A DNA stretch of 64,000 nucleotides from Granulicella sp. L56 (GCF_009765835.1 NZ_LMUS01000006.1:558001-622000), one strand, 5' to 3'; shown: positions 17,220 through 26,622, counted from the stretch's first letter. Notes: generated by a model from the letters alone, not told the origin. A program made the numbers and translations.

Positions 17220-18047
17220 ATGAAGATCTCCAGCATCAACCGCTTTTTCAACATTGTTCTGGGCGCGATGGCGATGCTTGCAGTTGCGCTGATCTCCGCA
17301 TTCATCACGATGCGTCTCGCCATTCATGGACGCGAGGTCGAGGTTCCCAATCTGGCCGGGCTCACGATCGCTGAGGCCAGCCAGACCGCCAGTTCACAAG
17401 GACTCAACCTCAACGTCGAAAACCGCTTTTACTCGAATGACGTTGCTCCCGGCCATATTCTGGCCCAATCGCCGACCTCCGGCGTTACCGTCCGGCGCGA
17501 ATGGACGGTGCGCGTCACCGAGAGTCTTGGGCCCCAGAAGGTCTCCGTGCCCGATCTGATCGGGCAGACAGAGCGTCCTGCCTCCATCCTGATGCGGCGC
17601 CTCACCCTCGATATGGGCACAGCCGCCCAGCTTCCGGTTGATGCCGAAACTGGGATTGTGCTCGCTCAGACGCCTACGCCGAATGCCTCAGGGATTGACC
17701 GGCCACGCGTAAGCCTGCTGCTGAGCGCGCCGGAAGACCCTGACTCGACGGCGTATGTGATGCCCTCGCTCACTGGCCTGACGCTGACAAACGCCGCAGC
17801 TCGCGCGGCCGCGGCAGGTGTACACATCGCCAGCGTGGAGGATGTCAACCTGCCTGCGCCTACAGTTCCTACAGCTCCAGCAGCTCCCACGACTCCGACT
17901 GTTCCTGCGGCTTCAGCGACGCCCATCGCCGCGGCAGCTGTTCCAGCAACGACGGCGGTGCAACCGGGTACGGTAGTGGACCAGAGTCCCCAGGCTGGAT
18001 ACCGCGTGGTAAAGGGCGATGCCGTCCACATTACGCTGACCCACTGA
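17220..18047 (+). CDS. PASTA-domain membrane protein without kinase
   Basis: This is a protein of about 275 residues. One N-terminal membrane anchor (about 10-35) is followed by three PASTA domains, beginning EVPNLAGLTIAEAS, SVPDLIGQTERPAS and VMPSLTGLTLTNAA. The third is interrupted by a Pro/Ala/Thr-rich insert (about 220-245) before its last strand, DQSPQAGYRVVKGDAV. PASTA domains bind peptidoglycan fragments or the beta-lactam site and usually belong to Ser/Thr kinases or PBPs; no kinase or transpeptidase domain is fused here. ATG 17220 is preceded by an in-frame TTG at 17217; either is possible. It lies 16 bases after the CDF gene and is convergent with rsmB. Confidence 0.88.
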   Translation: MKISSINRFFNIVLGAMAMLAVALISAFITMRLAIHGREVEVPNLAGLTIAEASQTASSQGLNLNVENRFYSNDVAPGHILAQSPTSGVTVRREWTVRVTESLGPQKVSVPDLIGQTERPASILMRRLTLDMGTAAQLPVDAETGIVLAQTPTPNASGIDRPRVSLLLSAPEDPDSTAYVMPSLTGLTLTNAAARAAAAGVHIASVEDVNLPAPTVPTAPAAPTTPTVPAASATPIAAAAVPATTAVQPGTVVDQSPQAGYRVVKGDAVHITLTH

Positions 18048-18062
18048 TTTTTTAGACCACAC

Positions 18063-19406
18063 CTATTTTGCGGTTTCGAGTACCGTTGCGAAGAAGCCAT
18101 CGCAGGGATGGACACCCGGAAGCGTCCGCAACGCTCCGTCGCGGATGGCCGACCTGAGGTCGGCATCTTGTCGGAGGGTGTCTGAGTCCGATAACTTCTG
18201 CATCAAAGCGTCAACTGGGATTTGAACGATATTTGTTCCGGCGATGACTTCAGCTACCACCTGCTCGCACTCCTCCGGCTCCAGCGAACAGGTGGAATAG
18301 ACCAGCTTGCCGCCGGGAGCCAGTTGTTTCAAGGCAGCCTTCAGGATCGCCTTCTGCCGGTCTACCTGACGGGAAAACTCTTCAGGCTTGAGACGATGAC
18401 GAATCTCCGGGTTCCCGGCCAGCGTTCCGGTCCCGCTGCAAGGCACATCGCAAAGGATGAGATCGAAGTTCTGATCGCCGGAGGGAGCTGTGGCATCGGT
18501 GACAGCACAGCGGATGCGCTCGGCATAGGCATAGCGGCGGAACCGGGCTTCGGTCTGTGCCAGCCGTTTAGCGCTTACATCGCTGGCCGTGATCGCTGCC
18601 GAGGCCATGCGGTGGGCGAGTATGAGGGTCTTGCCACCCGGCGCGGCGCAGCAATCCCATACCGTCTTTGCGTCGGGTGCGGCGGCTGCGGCAAGCTCGG
18701 CTACGAGACGGGAGCCATCGTCCATCTGCGGCAGATCGCCACCGTTTTCGGTGAAGAGTGTGCCTTCCGCCGATTCTTTTTGGTCGGCCTCGCAGATCTT
18801 CAGCGCAGCCTCGCGGCCATAGGCGGCGACCCATCGCTCCGCCAGCCATTGCGGATGGCCGAGCCGCTCGGAGAAGGCCGCGACCGATTCAAAGACGCGC
18901 TGGCCGGGCTTCTGCGCTGCTGCCAGCTTGCGCAGGACCGCATTGACCATTCCTGTGGCGTGGGGCTGGCCTGCGGCGCGGCATAGTTCAACGCTCTCGC
19001 TGAGGGCAGCGTGCGCGGGGATGCGGTCGAGGTGCAGAAGCTGGAACGCGCCCAACCGCAGGGCAATTGAGACCGGCTCCGCCAGCCGCTGCTCCGGCCT
19101 TTGCAGCAGCGTGCGGATGCGGGCGTCGAGAGCGATCTGCCAGCGCAGGACTCCCATGACCAGCGCCGTGGTGAGGTTACGATCTTCGGGAGAAAGCGCT
19201 TCGATGCGTGGCGAGTGCAACAGCTCGTCGCTATGGCCTTTGCCTTCGCCTACGAGGGTCAGGATCTCGAACGCCGCCAGCCGGGCTGGGGTGATCTTAG
19301 CGATGGCCGCTTCGGCGGTGGCAGTTGGGCCAGCAGAGGCTGGGCGCTTCGCTGGGGCGGGACGCTTTGTCTGCGGAGTCTTTGGCTGAGTCGGCTTGTT
19401 CTTCAT
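18063..19406 (-). CDS. rsmB: 16S rRNA (cytosine-967-C5)-methyltransferase
   Basis: This 447-residue enzyme methylates C967 of 16S rRNA. An N-terminal basic Pro/Lys-rich tail (about 1-40) precedes a NusB-like helical domain (about 40-180) and a Rossmann methyltransferase domain with WDCCAAPGGKTLILA, CDVPCSGTGTLAGNPEIRH and the catalytic Cys of YSTCSLEPEE (about C373). The NusB fusion separates RsmB from RsmF. The ATG overlaps the fmt stop by four bases, so it is coupled to fmt, the classic fmt-rsmB arrangement. Confidence 0.95.
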   Translation of the reverse strand: MKNKPTQPKTPQTKRPAPAKRPASAGPTATAEAAIAKITPARLAAFEILTLVGEGKGHSDELLHSPRIEALSPEDRNLTTALVMGVLRWQIALDARIRTLLQRPEQRLAEPVSIALRLGAFQLLHLDRIPAHAALSESVELCRAAGQPHATGMVNAVLRKLAAAQKPGQRVFESVAAFSERLGHPQWLAERWVAAYGREAALKICEADQKESAEGTLFTENGGDLPQMDDGSRLVAELAAAAAPDAKTVWDCCAAPGGKTLILAHRMASAAITASDVSAKRLAQTEARFRRYAYAERIRCAVTDATAPSGDQNFDLILCDVPCSGTGTLAGNPEIRHRLKPEEFSRQVDRQKAILKAALKQLAPGGKLVYSTCSLEPEECEQVVAEVIAGTNIVQIPVDALMQKLSDSDTLRQDADLRSAIRDGALRTLPGVHPCDGFFATVLETAK

Positions 19407-20338
19407 ATCCCCAGCCGTTCCCCACTCTTAACCTGGTAGCCGTTCAGAAATTCGGGAGCGGTCATGCGGCGCTTGCCCTCGAGCTGTACCTCGTCGAGGT
19501 AGATGGCTGTGCCGTTACCGCAGAGGGCCATCATGGCATCGCCCTGAACGGCAATCGTTCCGGGCTCGCCTTCGGTGGCTTGGGACGACGCGCGCATCTT
19601 GTGAACGATCAGCTTCTTGCCGCGCAAGGTCGTGTGCGCTCCGGGCCACGGCTGGAAGCCGCGCCAGCGATCGTAGATATTGTGGGCCATGCGCGTGAAG
19701 TCGATGCGGCCATCGTCGCGCGTGAGGATGGGAGCAAGGGTGGCCCGCGCGTGATCTTGCGGCTGGTGGAAGAGCGACTTGTTGGCAACGCCGCAGAGGG
19801 TCTCGACCATCAGTTCGGCTCCGACCTCAGCAAGGCACTCGTAGACATCGACAGCAGTCTCTTCCTGCGCGATGGGAACGACCTTTGCCAGCAGCATATC
19901 GCCAGTGTCGAGGCCTGCATCGAGCCGCATGGTAGTGACGCCAGTGACGTTCTCCCCGTTGGCGATGGCCCATTGAATCGGGGCGGCTCCGCGATACTTC
20001 GGCAGCAACGAGCCGTGCAGATTAATGCAGCCGTAAGGCGGGAGATCGAGCATCCACTGCGGAATGATGCGGCCATAGGCGACAACAAGGATGGCCTCGG
20101 GAAGAATGTCTTCGAGCAGGGCGCGCAGCTCGAAGTTGTTCTTGATCTTCTCCGGCTGCATAACGGGAATGCCATGTTCGAGGGCAACGCGCTTTACAGG
20201 AGGCGCCTGCGTCTCCATGCCTCGGCCTGCGGCGCGGTCGGGCTGCGTGACCACAAGGGCGACTTCGTGACCGGCGGCGAGGACGGCTTCGAGGGTGGGG
20301 ACAGCGAATTGAGGAGTGCCGCAGAAGACTAGTTTCAA
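19403..20338 (-). CDS. fmt: Methionyl-tRNA formyltransferase
   Basis: This 311-residue enzyme formylates initiator Met-tRNA with 10-formyl-THF. The N-terminal domain has FCGTPQFAVPTLEAV and the active-site segment NLHGSLLPKYRGAAPI, with N and H of the catalytic triad, then GVTTMRLDAGLDTGDML; the catalytic Asp lies in this segment. The C-terminal OB-like tRNA-binding domain (about 205-311) includes PWPGAHTTLRGKKL. The frame starts with TTG at 20338, immediately before MKLVFCGTP in the usual position. It follows def after 142 bases that hold a dispersed repeat and precedes rsmB with a 4-base overlap. Together these genes serve translation initiation and rRNA modification. Confidence 0.95.
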   Translation of the reverse strand: MKLVFCGTPQFAVPTLEAVLAAGHEVALVVTQPDRAAGRGMETQAPPVKRVALEHGIPVMQPEKIKNNFELRALLEDILPEAILVVAYGRIIPQWMLDLPPYGCINLHGSLLPKYRGAAPIQWAIANGENVTGVTTMRLDAGLDTGDMLLAKVVPIAQEETAVDVYECLAEVGAELMVETLCGVANKSLFHQPQDHARATLAPILTRDDGRIDFTRMAHNIYDRWRGFQPWPGAHTTLRGKKLIVHKMRASSQATEGEPGTIAVQGDAMMALCGNGTAIYLDEVQLEGKRRMTAPEFLNGYQVKSGERLGI

Positions 20339-20363
20339 AGCTGGGTTCTCATTTCTGGCTGAA

Positions 20364-20472
20364 AACTTAACACCGATTTACACCGATGGGCACCGATTTA
20401 AGAACAAGCAACACCAAAAGACGAAATACAGGGGTCTTTCCACTTCGCTAGGCTCCGGTCGAGATGATGGAG
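20364..20472 (-). repeat. Composite dispersed repeat (type B/A), reverse copy 2
   Basis: Read on the plus strand this begins CTTAACACCGATTTACACCG (type B, three ACCGAT units with a 10-base period) and continues after a spacer into the reverse of type A (GGGGTCTTTCC...GGTCGAGATGATGG). It lies between def and fmt. Confidence 0.85.
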
Positions 20473-20480
20473 TTTTGAAA

Positions 20481-21032
20481 TTACCACTCACCGTTCTTCT
20501 GCAGCTTCTTGATCTTGCGGATGACGAGGTCGCGCTTGAGACGGCTTAGACGATCAATGAAGAGCACGCCGTCGAGGTGGTCGATCTCGTGTTGCATGGC
20601 GCGGCCCAGCAGCTCTTCGCCCTCCATCTCGATGGGGTTTCCGTTTACGTCCTGTGCCCGTACCTTGACCCAGGCGGCGCGAGAGACCTTTTCGCGAATC
20701 TCAGGCAGGCTCAGGCAGCCCTCTTCCTCGACCTGCTTGCCCTTGCGATCGACGATCTCGGGATTGATGAGGACGACCTTTTCATCGGGGTTCTTTTTGA
20801 AGCTGCAATCGATGACCGTAATGCGCTGCGAGATATTGATCTGGGGCGCGGCCAGGCCGATGCCCTGCGCGGCGTACATCGATTCGAACATCTCTTCGAC
20901 CAGCTTTTTGAGCTTCGCGTCGAACACGGTGACATCTTCGCCGCGCTTTGCCAGCACCGGGTCGGGCCACTTCACGATTTCATGGATCTTGCCTGTTGAT
21001 GGACTCGTCGATTTGCTTACGGATTGGCTCAC
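20481..21032 (-). CDS. def: Peptide deformylase
   Basis: This 183-residue metalloenzyme removes the N-formyl group from nascent peptides. All three signature motifs are present: QGIGLAAPQI (motif 1, GxGxAAxQ), EGCLSLPEI (motif 2, with the metal-ligand Cys) and QHEIDHLDG (motif 3, HExxH). The length is slightly above the 165-170 of E. coli because of an N-terminal Ser/Lys extension. The start is GTG 21032, which abuts the aroC stop without a gap. The neighbouring fmt gene supplies the formyl group that Def removes. Confidence 0.95.
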   Translation of the reverse strand: MSQSVSKSTSPSTGKIHEIVKWPDPVLAKRGEDVTVFDAKLKKLVEEMFESMYAAQGIGLAAPQINISQRITVIDCSFKKNPDEKVVLINPEIVDRKGKQVEEEGCLSLPEIREKVSRAAWVKVRAQDVNGNPIEMEGEELLGRAMQHEIDHLDGVLFIDRLSRLKRDLVIRKIKKLQKNGEW

Positions 21033-22205
21033 TTAATATTCTCGAATCTGGTCACAATAGCCGTTGAAGTTTCGCTGCATCTCACGCAGCGAATCGCCGC
21101 CAAACTTTTCTACCACAAGGCGCGCAATGGCCAGCGCCACCATCGCCTCCGCCGCTACGCCCGCCGCGGGGACGACACAGACGTCGCTGCGCTCATAAGC
21201 AGCCTTGACCGGTTCGCGGGTCTCGAAGCTGACCGAGCCAAGCGGACGGCGCAGGGTAGAGATGGGCTTAAGATAGCCGCGCACCACGATGTCTTCGCCG
21301 TTCGATATGCCGCCCTCGATGCCTCCGGCGTTGTTCTGCTCGCGGGAGAATTTGGTGAAGCCGCCCGCGCCTTCGTAGCCGATCGCATCATGAACCGTCG
21401 ACCCGAGGGATTCGGCAGCGGTGACTCCCCGACCGATCTCGACGGCCTTGACCGCCTGCAGGCTCATCACCGCTTGGGCCAGCAGGCCATCCATGCGCTC
21501 GTCCCAGTTGGCGTGGGTACCGACGCCCGGAGGCAGGCCGTGAACGACGACTTCGAAGACGCCGCCGATGGTGTCGCCGGTGCGGAGGACGGCATCGACT
21601 TCGGCCTTCATCGCGGCTTCGCTCTCAGGGTCGACACAGTTGAGGAGGACTTCATCTTTAGATTGGAGGGCTACAATTTCGTCCCATGTGGCCGGGCGGG
21701 ATAGCTCGGCCTTGCCTACTCGGATGACGTGGCTGGCTACACCTACGCCTAATTCTTTGAGCAGAAGTTTTGCGAAAGCCCCGGCAGCAACACGGGCGGC
21801 GCTTTCGCGGGCGCTTGCGCGTTCAAGCACATAACGGGCATCTTTAAAGTCATACTTGAGAGCTCCCGCGAGGTCGGCGTGCCCGGGACGCGGAGAGGCA
21901 ACAGCCTTGTGCTTCTCGGGATCGCCTTCTTCGACGGGCAGAATCTCGGTCCAGTTCTTCCAGTCGTTGTTGGCCAGCGTCATGGCGATGGGCGAGCCGA
22001 TGGTCTTGCCGTGGCGAACGCCGCTGAGGACGTGCGCGGTGTCGCGCTCGATGCGCATACGGCCGCCTCGGCCATAGCCCTTCTGGCGACGCCATAGCTC
22101 GCGGTTCACAAACTCAAGATCGACGGGAACGCCAGCCGGCATTCCGCTTACCATGGCCACGAGGCTTTCGCCGTGACTCTCTCCCGCTGTCGAAAATCGA
22201 AGCAT
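21033..22205 (-). CDS. aroC: Chorismate synthase
   Basis: This 390-residue FMN-dependent enzyme makes chorismate from EPSP, the last step of the shikimate pathway; aroB of the same pathway lies about 6 kb away. The sequence opens with LRFSTAGESHGESLVA and contains RGGRMRIERD, the H of the GVRHGKTIGSPIA segment, SARESAARVAAGAFAK and the C-terminal TLRRPLGSVSFETRE. I chose ATG 22205, just in front of the conserved start; an in-frame GTG at 22214 would add three residues. def follows with zero spacing, so aroC-def-fmt-rsmB may be one transcription unit. Confidence 0.95.
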   Translation of the reverse strand: MLRFSTAGESHGESLVAMVSGMPAGVPVDLEFVNRELWRRQKGYGRGGRMRIERDTAHVLSGVRHGKTIGSPIAMTLANNDWKNWTEILPVEEGDPEKHKAVASPRPGHADLAGALKYDFKDARYVLERASARESAARVAAGAFAKLLLKELGVGVASHVIRVGKAELSRPATWDEIVALQSKDEVLLNCVDPESEAAMKAEVDAVLRTGDTIGGVFEVVVHGLPPGVGTHANWDERMDGLLAQAVMSLQAVKAVEIGRGVTAAESLGSTVHDAIGYEGAGGFTKFSREQNNAGGIEGGISNGEDIVVRGYLKPISTLRRPLGSVSFETREPVKAAYERSDVCVVPAAGVAAEAMVALAIARLVVEKFGGDSLREMQRNFNGYCDQIREY

Positions 22206-22275
22206 TTCCCTCACTAAAGCGGCGCGAAGGCGCGCTGACGCCGCAAGTCTAATTGTAACAATCGTGAAGGCGAGC

Positions 22276-23586
22276 TTAGTGAGCGTCGGCCAGTTGTCCC
22301 TGCGGTGGCAGCAGCCAGTCTTCGCGGGTGGTGGGTGATAGATGTTCGTCGCTGCCGGGGTTGGAGAGAAGGATCTGGTAGACGCTTATCTTCGCCTTGC
22401 GGAAGGCCTCGGCCGAACCTGCCATGTAAAGCCGCCAGATGCGATAGGTCTCCGGATCGACGTAGTTGAGCAGGTCGCGCTTGCAGCGTTCGAGGCGGTC
22501 GACCCAGCCGCGCAGCGTGCGCTCGTAGTGCTCGCGAAGGCATTCGACATCGCGGAGTTCAAACCCGGCGTGCTCGGCCTGACTGGTAACGATAGGCAGT
22601 GTGGCGAGCGCGGTGTCGGGGAAGACGTATTTACGGATAAACGATGGGCCGTGCTTTTTGTACTCGTCCAGCGACGAGACGATGCCATGGTTGAGAAAGG
22701 TGCCGCCGGGTCTCAACAGCTTCTTGACGGTGTCGAAGTAGATGCCGAGGTTCTGCCAGCCGACGTGCTCGAACATACCTACGCTCGATATCTTGTCGAA
22801 GGAAGGCGCGGCGTTGTCGAGCTGGCGATAGTCGCAGAGGCGGACCTCGCAGTCGGAGGCGAGGCATTCCTGCGCAATACGTCGCTGGGCGAACGCGAAC
22901 TGCTGCTCGCTGAGGGTAATGCCAGTGGCGTGAACGCCGTAATACTTGACCGCGTGGAGGATGAGGCTTCCCCAGCCGCAGCCGATGTCGAGCATCTGGT
23001 CGCCGGGTTTGAGGCGGAGTTTTTTGCAGATCAGGTCGAGCTTGTTGCGCTGCGCGTCTTCGAGCGTCTCCGAGTTGCGGCAAAAATAGGCACAGGAGTA
23101 GACCATGGTAGGCCCCAACCAGGGAGCGAAGAATTCTGGCGGCTTGTCGTAGTGGAAGGAGATGGCCTGCCGGTCGCGACGCAGGCTATGGGTGAAGAGA
23201 TCGCCGACGGTGTATTCGAGATGGTGATAGGCCCTAGCGGCGGAGATGGCGAGGCGGCGGGCGTAGGAAGGACTTTCGACTGCGTGGGCGCGGCTGAAGA
23301 CGAAGTCGGCGAACTCGAACATGGCGAAGATGTCGCCTTCGACTTCGAGGTCGCCTTTGACGAAGGCGTCACCGAGGGAGATCTCGTTAGGATCCCAGAG
23401 CAGCGCCTTCAGGACGTCGAGCGACTTGACGGTGATGGTAAAGCTGGGATTGCCTGCGCCATAGTTCGCGCCGGTATCGTCCCATAAACGCAGCCCGAAG
23501 GAGGGCCCGTGATAGGCCTCGAGCTCGTGGGTAAGTCCAGCGTAGAGTTTGTGAGAGAGGGCGTTAGTTCTGGTGACCGTCGGCAT
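22276..23586 (-). CDS. cfa: Cyclopropane-fatty-acyl-phospholipid synthase
   Basis: This 436-residue enzyme transfers a methylene group from SAM to cis double bonds of membrane phospholipid acyl chains. An N-terminal lipid-binding domain with FVKGDLEVEGDI (about 70-85) precedes the methyltransferase domain containing DIGCGWGSL (SAM motif I), GITLSEQQ and VGMFEHVGW, and YSCAYF near its start. The middle stretch contains SFHYDKPPEFF, equivalent to the HYD segment typical of Cfa. The C-terminus ends in the YQILLSNPG region with a short extension. Such enzymes usually act in stationary phase or acid stress. It follows the aroC upstream region and appears to have its own promoter. Confidence 0.93.
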   Translation of the reverse strand: MPTVTRTNALSHKLYAGLTHELEAYHGPSFGLRLWDDTGANYGAGNPSFTITVKSLDVLKALLWDPNEISLGDAFVKGDLEVEGDIFAMFEFADFVFSRAHAVESPSYARRLAISAARAYHHLEYTVGDLFTHSLRRDRQAISFHYDKPPEFFAPWLGPTMVYSCAYFCRNSETLEDAQRNKLDLICKKLRLKPGDQMLDIGCGWGSLILHAVKYYGVHATGITLSEQQFAFAQRRIAQECLASDCEVRLCDYRQLDNAAPSFDKISSVGMFEHVGWQNLGIYFDTVKKLLRPGGTFLNHGIVSSLDEYKKHGPSFIRKYVFPDTALATLPIVTSQAEHAGFELRDVECLREHYERTLRGWVDRLERCKRDLLNYVDPETYRIWRLYMAGSAEAFRKAKISVYQILLSNPGSDEHLSPTTREDWLLPPQGQLADAH

Positions 23587-23673
23587 AACTTACTCCCGAA
23601 TGATCAATTTCCCGATTCCAGACAATACTATTTTCAGTGTTGATTTGACTCCATTCGATGCCAGAAATCAAAC

Positions 23674-24651
23674 TCAATCCTTCAGGTAGCTGCGGGAGTC
23701 GAGCAGCGGGCGGTCCATGCTGCGGACCCACTCCGTCATCTCATCGCTGGACTTTCCGCTGGCTGCCGCAGCAGCGAACTCGTTGCGCAGCACCTGCATC
23801 TTGGCTTCGAGGTCGTCGAGCATATTCAGCAGCAGGGCTTCGGCGGTCATGGGCAGCTTGGGCGAGCCAAACTCGTACTTGCCGTGGTGGCTGAGAATCA
23901 TATGCTCCACCAGAACGCGCAGCTTCTCGGGGAACGGTGCCAGCTCCTTCACTTTTTCAATCAGCATTCCCTGGGCGATGCTGATGTGGCCGATCAGTTG
24001 GCCTTCGAGCGTGTAGCCAAAACTGTTCTTCCAATGAAGCTCGCGGGTCTTGCCGATGTCGTGCAGGATGGCTCCGGTAACGAGCAGGTCAGAATTTACC
24101 TCGGGATAAAACGGAGCGGTGGCGAGGCAGACGCGTACCAGGGTGACGACGTGCTCCAGCAAGCCGCCAAGCCAGGCGTGATGCAGGCGTTTGGCCGCAG
24201 GAGCGCTGCGGTAGGCGGACGCGATGGCTTCGTCGTCGAGGAAGGCGAAGACCAGCCGCTTGAGGTCGAGGTTGGTGAACTGCGAGACATAGCCGCGAAG
24301 TTCAGCCCACATCGCATCGACGTCGAAGAGGGATGCGGGAAGATAGTCGGCGGGGTCGATCTCGCTCTCGGCGGCGTTGCGCATCTTTTGCAGGGTGATC
24401 TGGAACTTGCCCTGATACTTGCTGACCTGCCCTTGCACCTTGACGTAGCAGCCTTCGGAGCAGCTTGCCAGCGCGTCGGCGATGTCGTCCCACATGCGGG
24501 CTTCCAGGGTTCCGGTCTTGTCGGTCAGCGTGAGCGCGAGATACTGGCCGCCCTGCTTCTTCTCGCGCACCGACAAGGAGGACAGCGCGAAGTAGGAAAC
24601 TACGGTGTCGTTATCGAACTTCGCGGCGTCGGCAATAAAAAAGTCTTTCAT
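23674..24651 (-). CDS. YhaM-like 3'-5' exoribonuclease (OB fold plus HD domain)
   Basis: This is a 325-residue protein. The N-terminal region (about 1-110) is an OB-fold nucleic-acid-binding domain beginning MKDFFIADAA with ALTLTDKTGTLEARMWD. The C-terminal region holds an HD phosphohydrolase domain: LGGLLEHVVTLVRVC, ILHDIGKTREL with the HD pair, GHISIAQGM and ILSHHGKYEFG. Bacillus YhaM/CbfA with this architecture degrades RNA and ssDNA 3'-5'. ATG 24651 is preferred because the conserved OB domain starts right there; an upstream in-frame start would add 16 residues without family resemblance. It lies downstream of the SurA-like gene on the same strand, separated by a GC-rich hairpin. Confidence 0.88.
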   Translation of the reverse strand: MKDFFIADAAKFDNDTVVSYFALSSLSVREKKQGGQYLALTLTDKTGTLEARMWDDIADALASCSEGCYVKVQGQVSKYQGKFQITLQKMRNAAESEIDPADYLPASLFDVDAMWAELRGYVSQFTNLDLKRLVFAFLDDEAIASAYRSAPAAKRLHHAWLGGLLEHVVTLVRVCLATAPFYPEVNSDLLVTGAILHDIGKTRELHWKNSFGYTLEGQLIGHISIAQGMLIEKVKELAPFPEKLRVLVEHMILSHHGKYEFGSPKLPMTAEALLLNMLDDLEAKMQVLRNEFAAAAASGKSSDEMTEWVRSMDRPLLDSRSYLKD

Positions 24652-24700
24652 GCACCTCAGGATACCGCGCCATGCTAAGAAAACGTACTTCGCAGACAAC

Positions 24701-24726
24701 GACGCGAGGGCCGGAGCCCTCGCGTC
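24701..24726 (-). terminator. Hairpin after the SurA-like gene
   Basis: GACGCGAGGGC pairs perfectly with GCCCTCGCGTC across a 4-base loop. It lies 22 bases beyond the stop of the minus-strand foldase gene. The following U-run is weak, so termination may be partial. Confidence 0.6.
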
Positions 24727-24747
24727 ATTGGCAGATTATGTTTACAG

Positions 24748-26622
24748 CTAGTTCGGCGTTGTCGGTGCAGGTGGCGTAGTTGGCTGGGCAGGTGCCGGAG
24801 CGCTTCCCAGCCCCTGTCCCAGAGAAGGATTCACCGTCGGCGCGGGAGGCGGAGGAGCCGCTGTCGATGGCTTCGCCTTGTTCTCCAGGCGTTCCTTCTT
24901 CTCTCCCTTGGTCCTCTTCTTTTTCTTTTTCTTCTTTGCCGTATCGCCATTTAACCCGAGAGGAGCGGCCTGCGTCTTCTGGTCCGCGCTCTCCTGTGCC
25001 GTCTCCGTTACAGGTGTCGCTGCAGCCTTCTCTTTGACCTTTCGACTTCTGGCGGCCTTCTTTTCGGCCAGAACGATCTTCTCTCGCGAGGCATACCGCG
25101 TCTTCTTGGTAGGTGCCGCTTCCGTAGGCGTCAGCGGATTGACATCGGCTGCCTGCGCCGCGCTCTCCTCGCTGTTGGTCATGGCCGCACCCGGAGCGGC
25201 AGTGATGGCCGAAGCTGAGGCAGCGCCTGCTCCTACGTCGCCCCCGACCGCCGTCTGTTCCGGCCCGGCAGGTAACGCATTGCGGGGAGCCCGTCCGAAG
25301 CGGATCTTTTCACGCTTGATCTTCTTCTTTTTGTGCTTGCCATTCCCCGAAGATTCAACCGCAGCTACAGGAGTGGCAGTTGCTGCCGCCCCTGCTGCAG
25401 CAGGGGCTGCTGACGATCGCTTACCCTGTGCCGCAAATCGACCCGTACCATTGCTTTCGTAACGCTGCTTCTTCTGAACCTTTTTCTTCTTGGCGACAGG
25501 AGCAGCATAGGCGGTAAATAACGGCTTGCTCTCGTTGGCGCTGGCGCCAGAGTCCACAAATCCCGGCGCGAGGTCGATGAATGCTTCTTCGCGCAATCTG
25601 GTGAGATAAGTACGCAGCGCAGGCTGCAACTGCTCCATGTACATCGCTTCCTGAACCTGCGGCTCAACATCCTTCAACGCCGGTGTGCCCGCGTACTGGT
25701 GCTCCGTGACCTTCATGATGAGGTAGCCCTGGCGCGTCCGGATGGGCGCGGTCACTTCTCCTGCCTTGAGGCTGAAGGTCTGGTCTTCCAACAACTGCGA
25801 TTTCAAGCCGCCTCGCTTGTACTCTCCCAGATCGCCGCCCTGTGCGGCTGTCGATCCGCTGGACTCAGTCTTAGCGAGTTCGTCAAACTGGGCACCGGCC
25901 TTGAGCTTCGCTTCGACATCGTCGGCCTTGGCCTTTGCTGCCGCCAGCGCCGCGTCGTTTGCATCGGCTGCCGTCGGAATCAGGATCTCGCTCAGCCTCA
26001 CCTGCTCCGGCTGCGAGAAGTCCTGCTTATGCGCGTCATAGTAGGTCTGCTCCTGCCCCTGCGTCATTTGCAGACGCCGCCCTACCTCGTCGCGGACCAC
26101 CTGTTGGGTGAGAATGCTATCGCGGATGTTCGCCTTGAAGTCTTCAAACGAAATGTTTTGCGACGCGGCAGCCTTCTCCAGCGCCTCCATAGAGTCGAGG
26201 TGGTTCTGCTTGCGGATCTCATCGAGCCGCCGGATGACCTCGGCATCGGCGTTCAGGCCAAGCTCCTTGGCCTTGGAGAGCAGCAACTGCTTGTCGATCA
26301 TGTCGCGCAGCAGATCTTTTTGCCGCAGTGCAGCGTCGGCCGGAGTGGCGTTGGCCTGCTGGTCCTCGTGGACAAGCTCCTGCTGGGCGCGTTCGACATC
26401 GCTGCGGTTGATGATCTGGTCGTTCACGCGAGCGACCACATCCTCCACGACTGTGGCGTTGGGCGTAATGGGGGCTGGAGTCGGCAGCGACAGTTGCGGC
26501 TGCGGGGCCTCCGGTACGCTTACAGGACTCTGATACCGTGGCATCTGCGCCACACCCGGCAATGCCAGCACGCTTAGCCCCAACACCACCGCAAACTGCG
26601 AAATTCTAAAGGTCATCGTCAC
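24748..26622 (-). CDS. SurA-like periplasmic peptidyl-prolyl isomerase with basic low-complexity tail
   Basis: This is a 624-residue exported chaperone/foldase. A signal peptide (ends LPGVAQ, about 26) is followed by a SurA N-terminal domain (about 55-200; DVVARVNDQIINRSDVER) and one parvulin/PpiC rotamase domain (about 205-320; VRLSEILIPT, GGDLGEYKRGGLK, GYLIMKVTEHQ). From about residue 365 the sequence turns into a Lys/Ala/Pro-rich low-complexity tail with several KKKK runs and ends in Pro/Thr. SurA has 428 residues, so the ~260-residue tail is unusual; it could bind polyanions or anchor the protein, which is inference. It is divergent from the CtpA protease, giving a periplasmic protein-quality pair. 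Confidence 0.88.
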   Translation of the reverse strand: MTMTFRISQFAVVLGLSVLALPGVAQMPRYQSPVSVPEAPQPQLSLPTPAPITPNATVVEDVVARVNDQIINRSDVERAQQELVHEDQQANATPADAALRQKDLLRDMIDKQLLLSKAKELGLNADAEVIRRLDEIRKQNHLDSMEALEKAAASQNISFEDFKANIRDSILTQQVVRDEVGRRLQMTQGQEQTYYDAHKQDFSQPEQVRLSEILIPTAADANDAALAAAKAKADDVEAKLKAGAQFDELAKTESSGSTAAQGGDLGEYKRGGLKSQLLEDQTFSLKAGEVTAPIRTRQGYLIMKVTEHQYAGTPALKDVEPQVQEAMYMEQLQPALRTYLTRLREEAFIDLAPGFVDSGASANESKPLFTAYAAPVAKKKKVQKKQRYESNGTGRFAAQGKRSSAAPAAAGAAATATPVAAVESSGNGKHKKKKIKREKIRFGRAPRNALPAGPEQTAVGGDVGAGAASASAITAAPGAAMTNSEESAAQAADVNPLTPTEAAPTKKTRYASREKIVLAEKKAARSRKVKEKAAATPVTETAQESADQKTQAAPLGLNGDTAKKKKKKKRTKGEKKERLENKAKPSTAAPPPPAPTVNPSLGQGLGSAPAPAQPTTPPAPTTPN

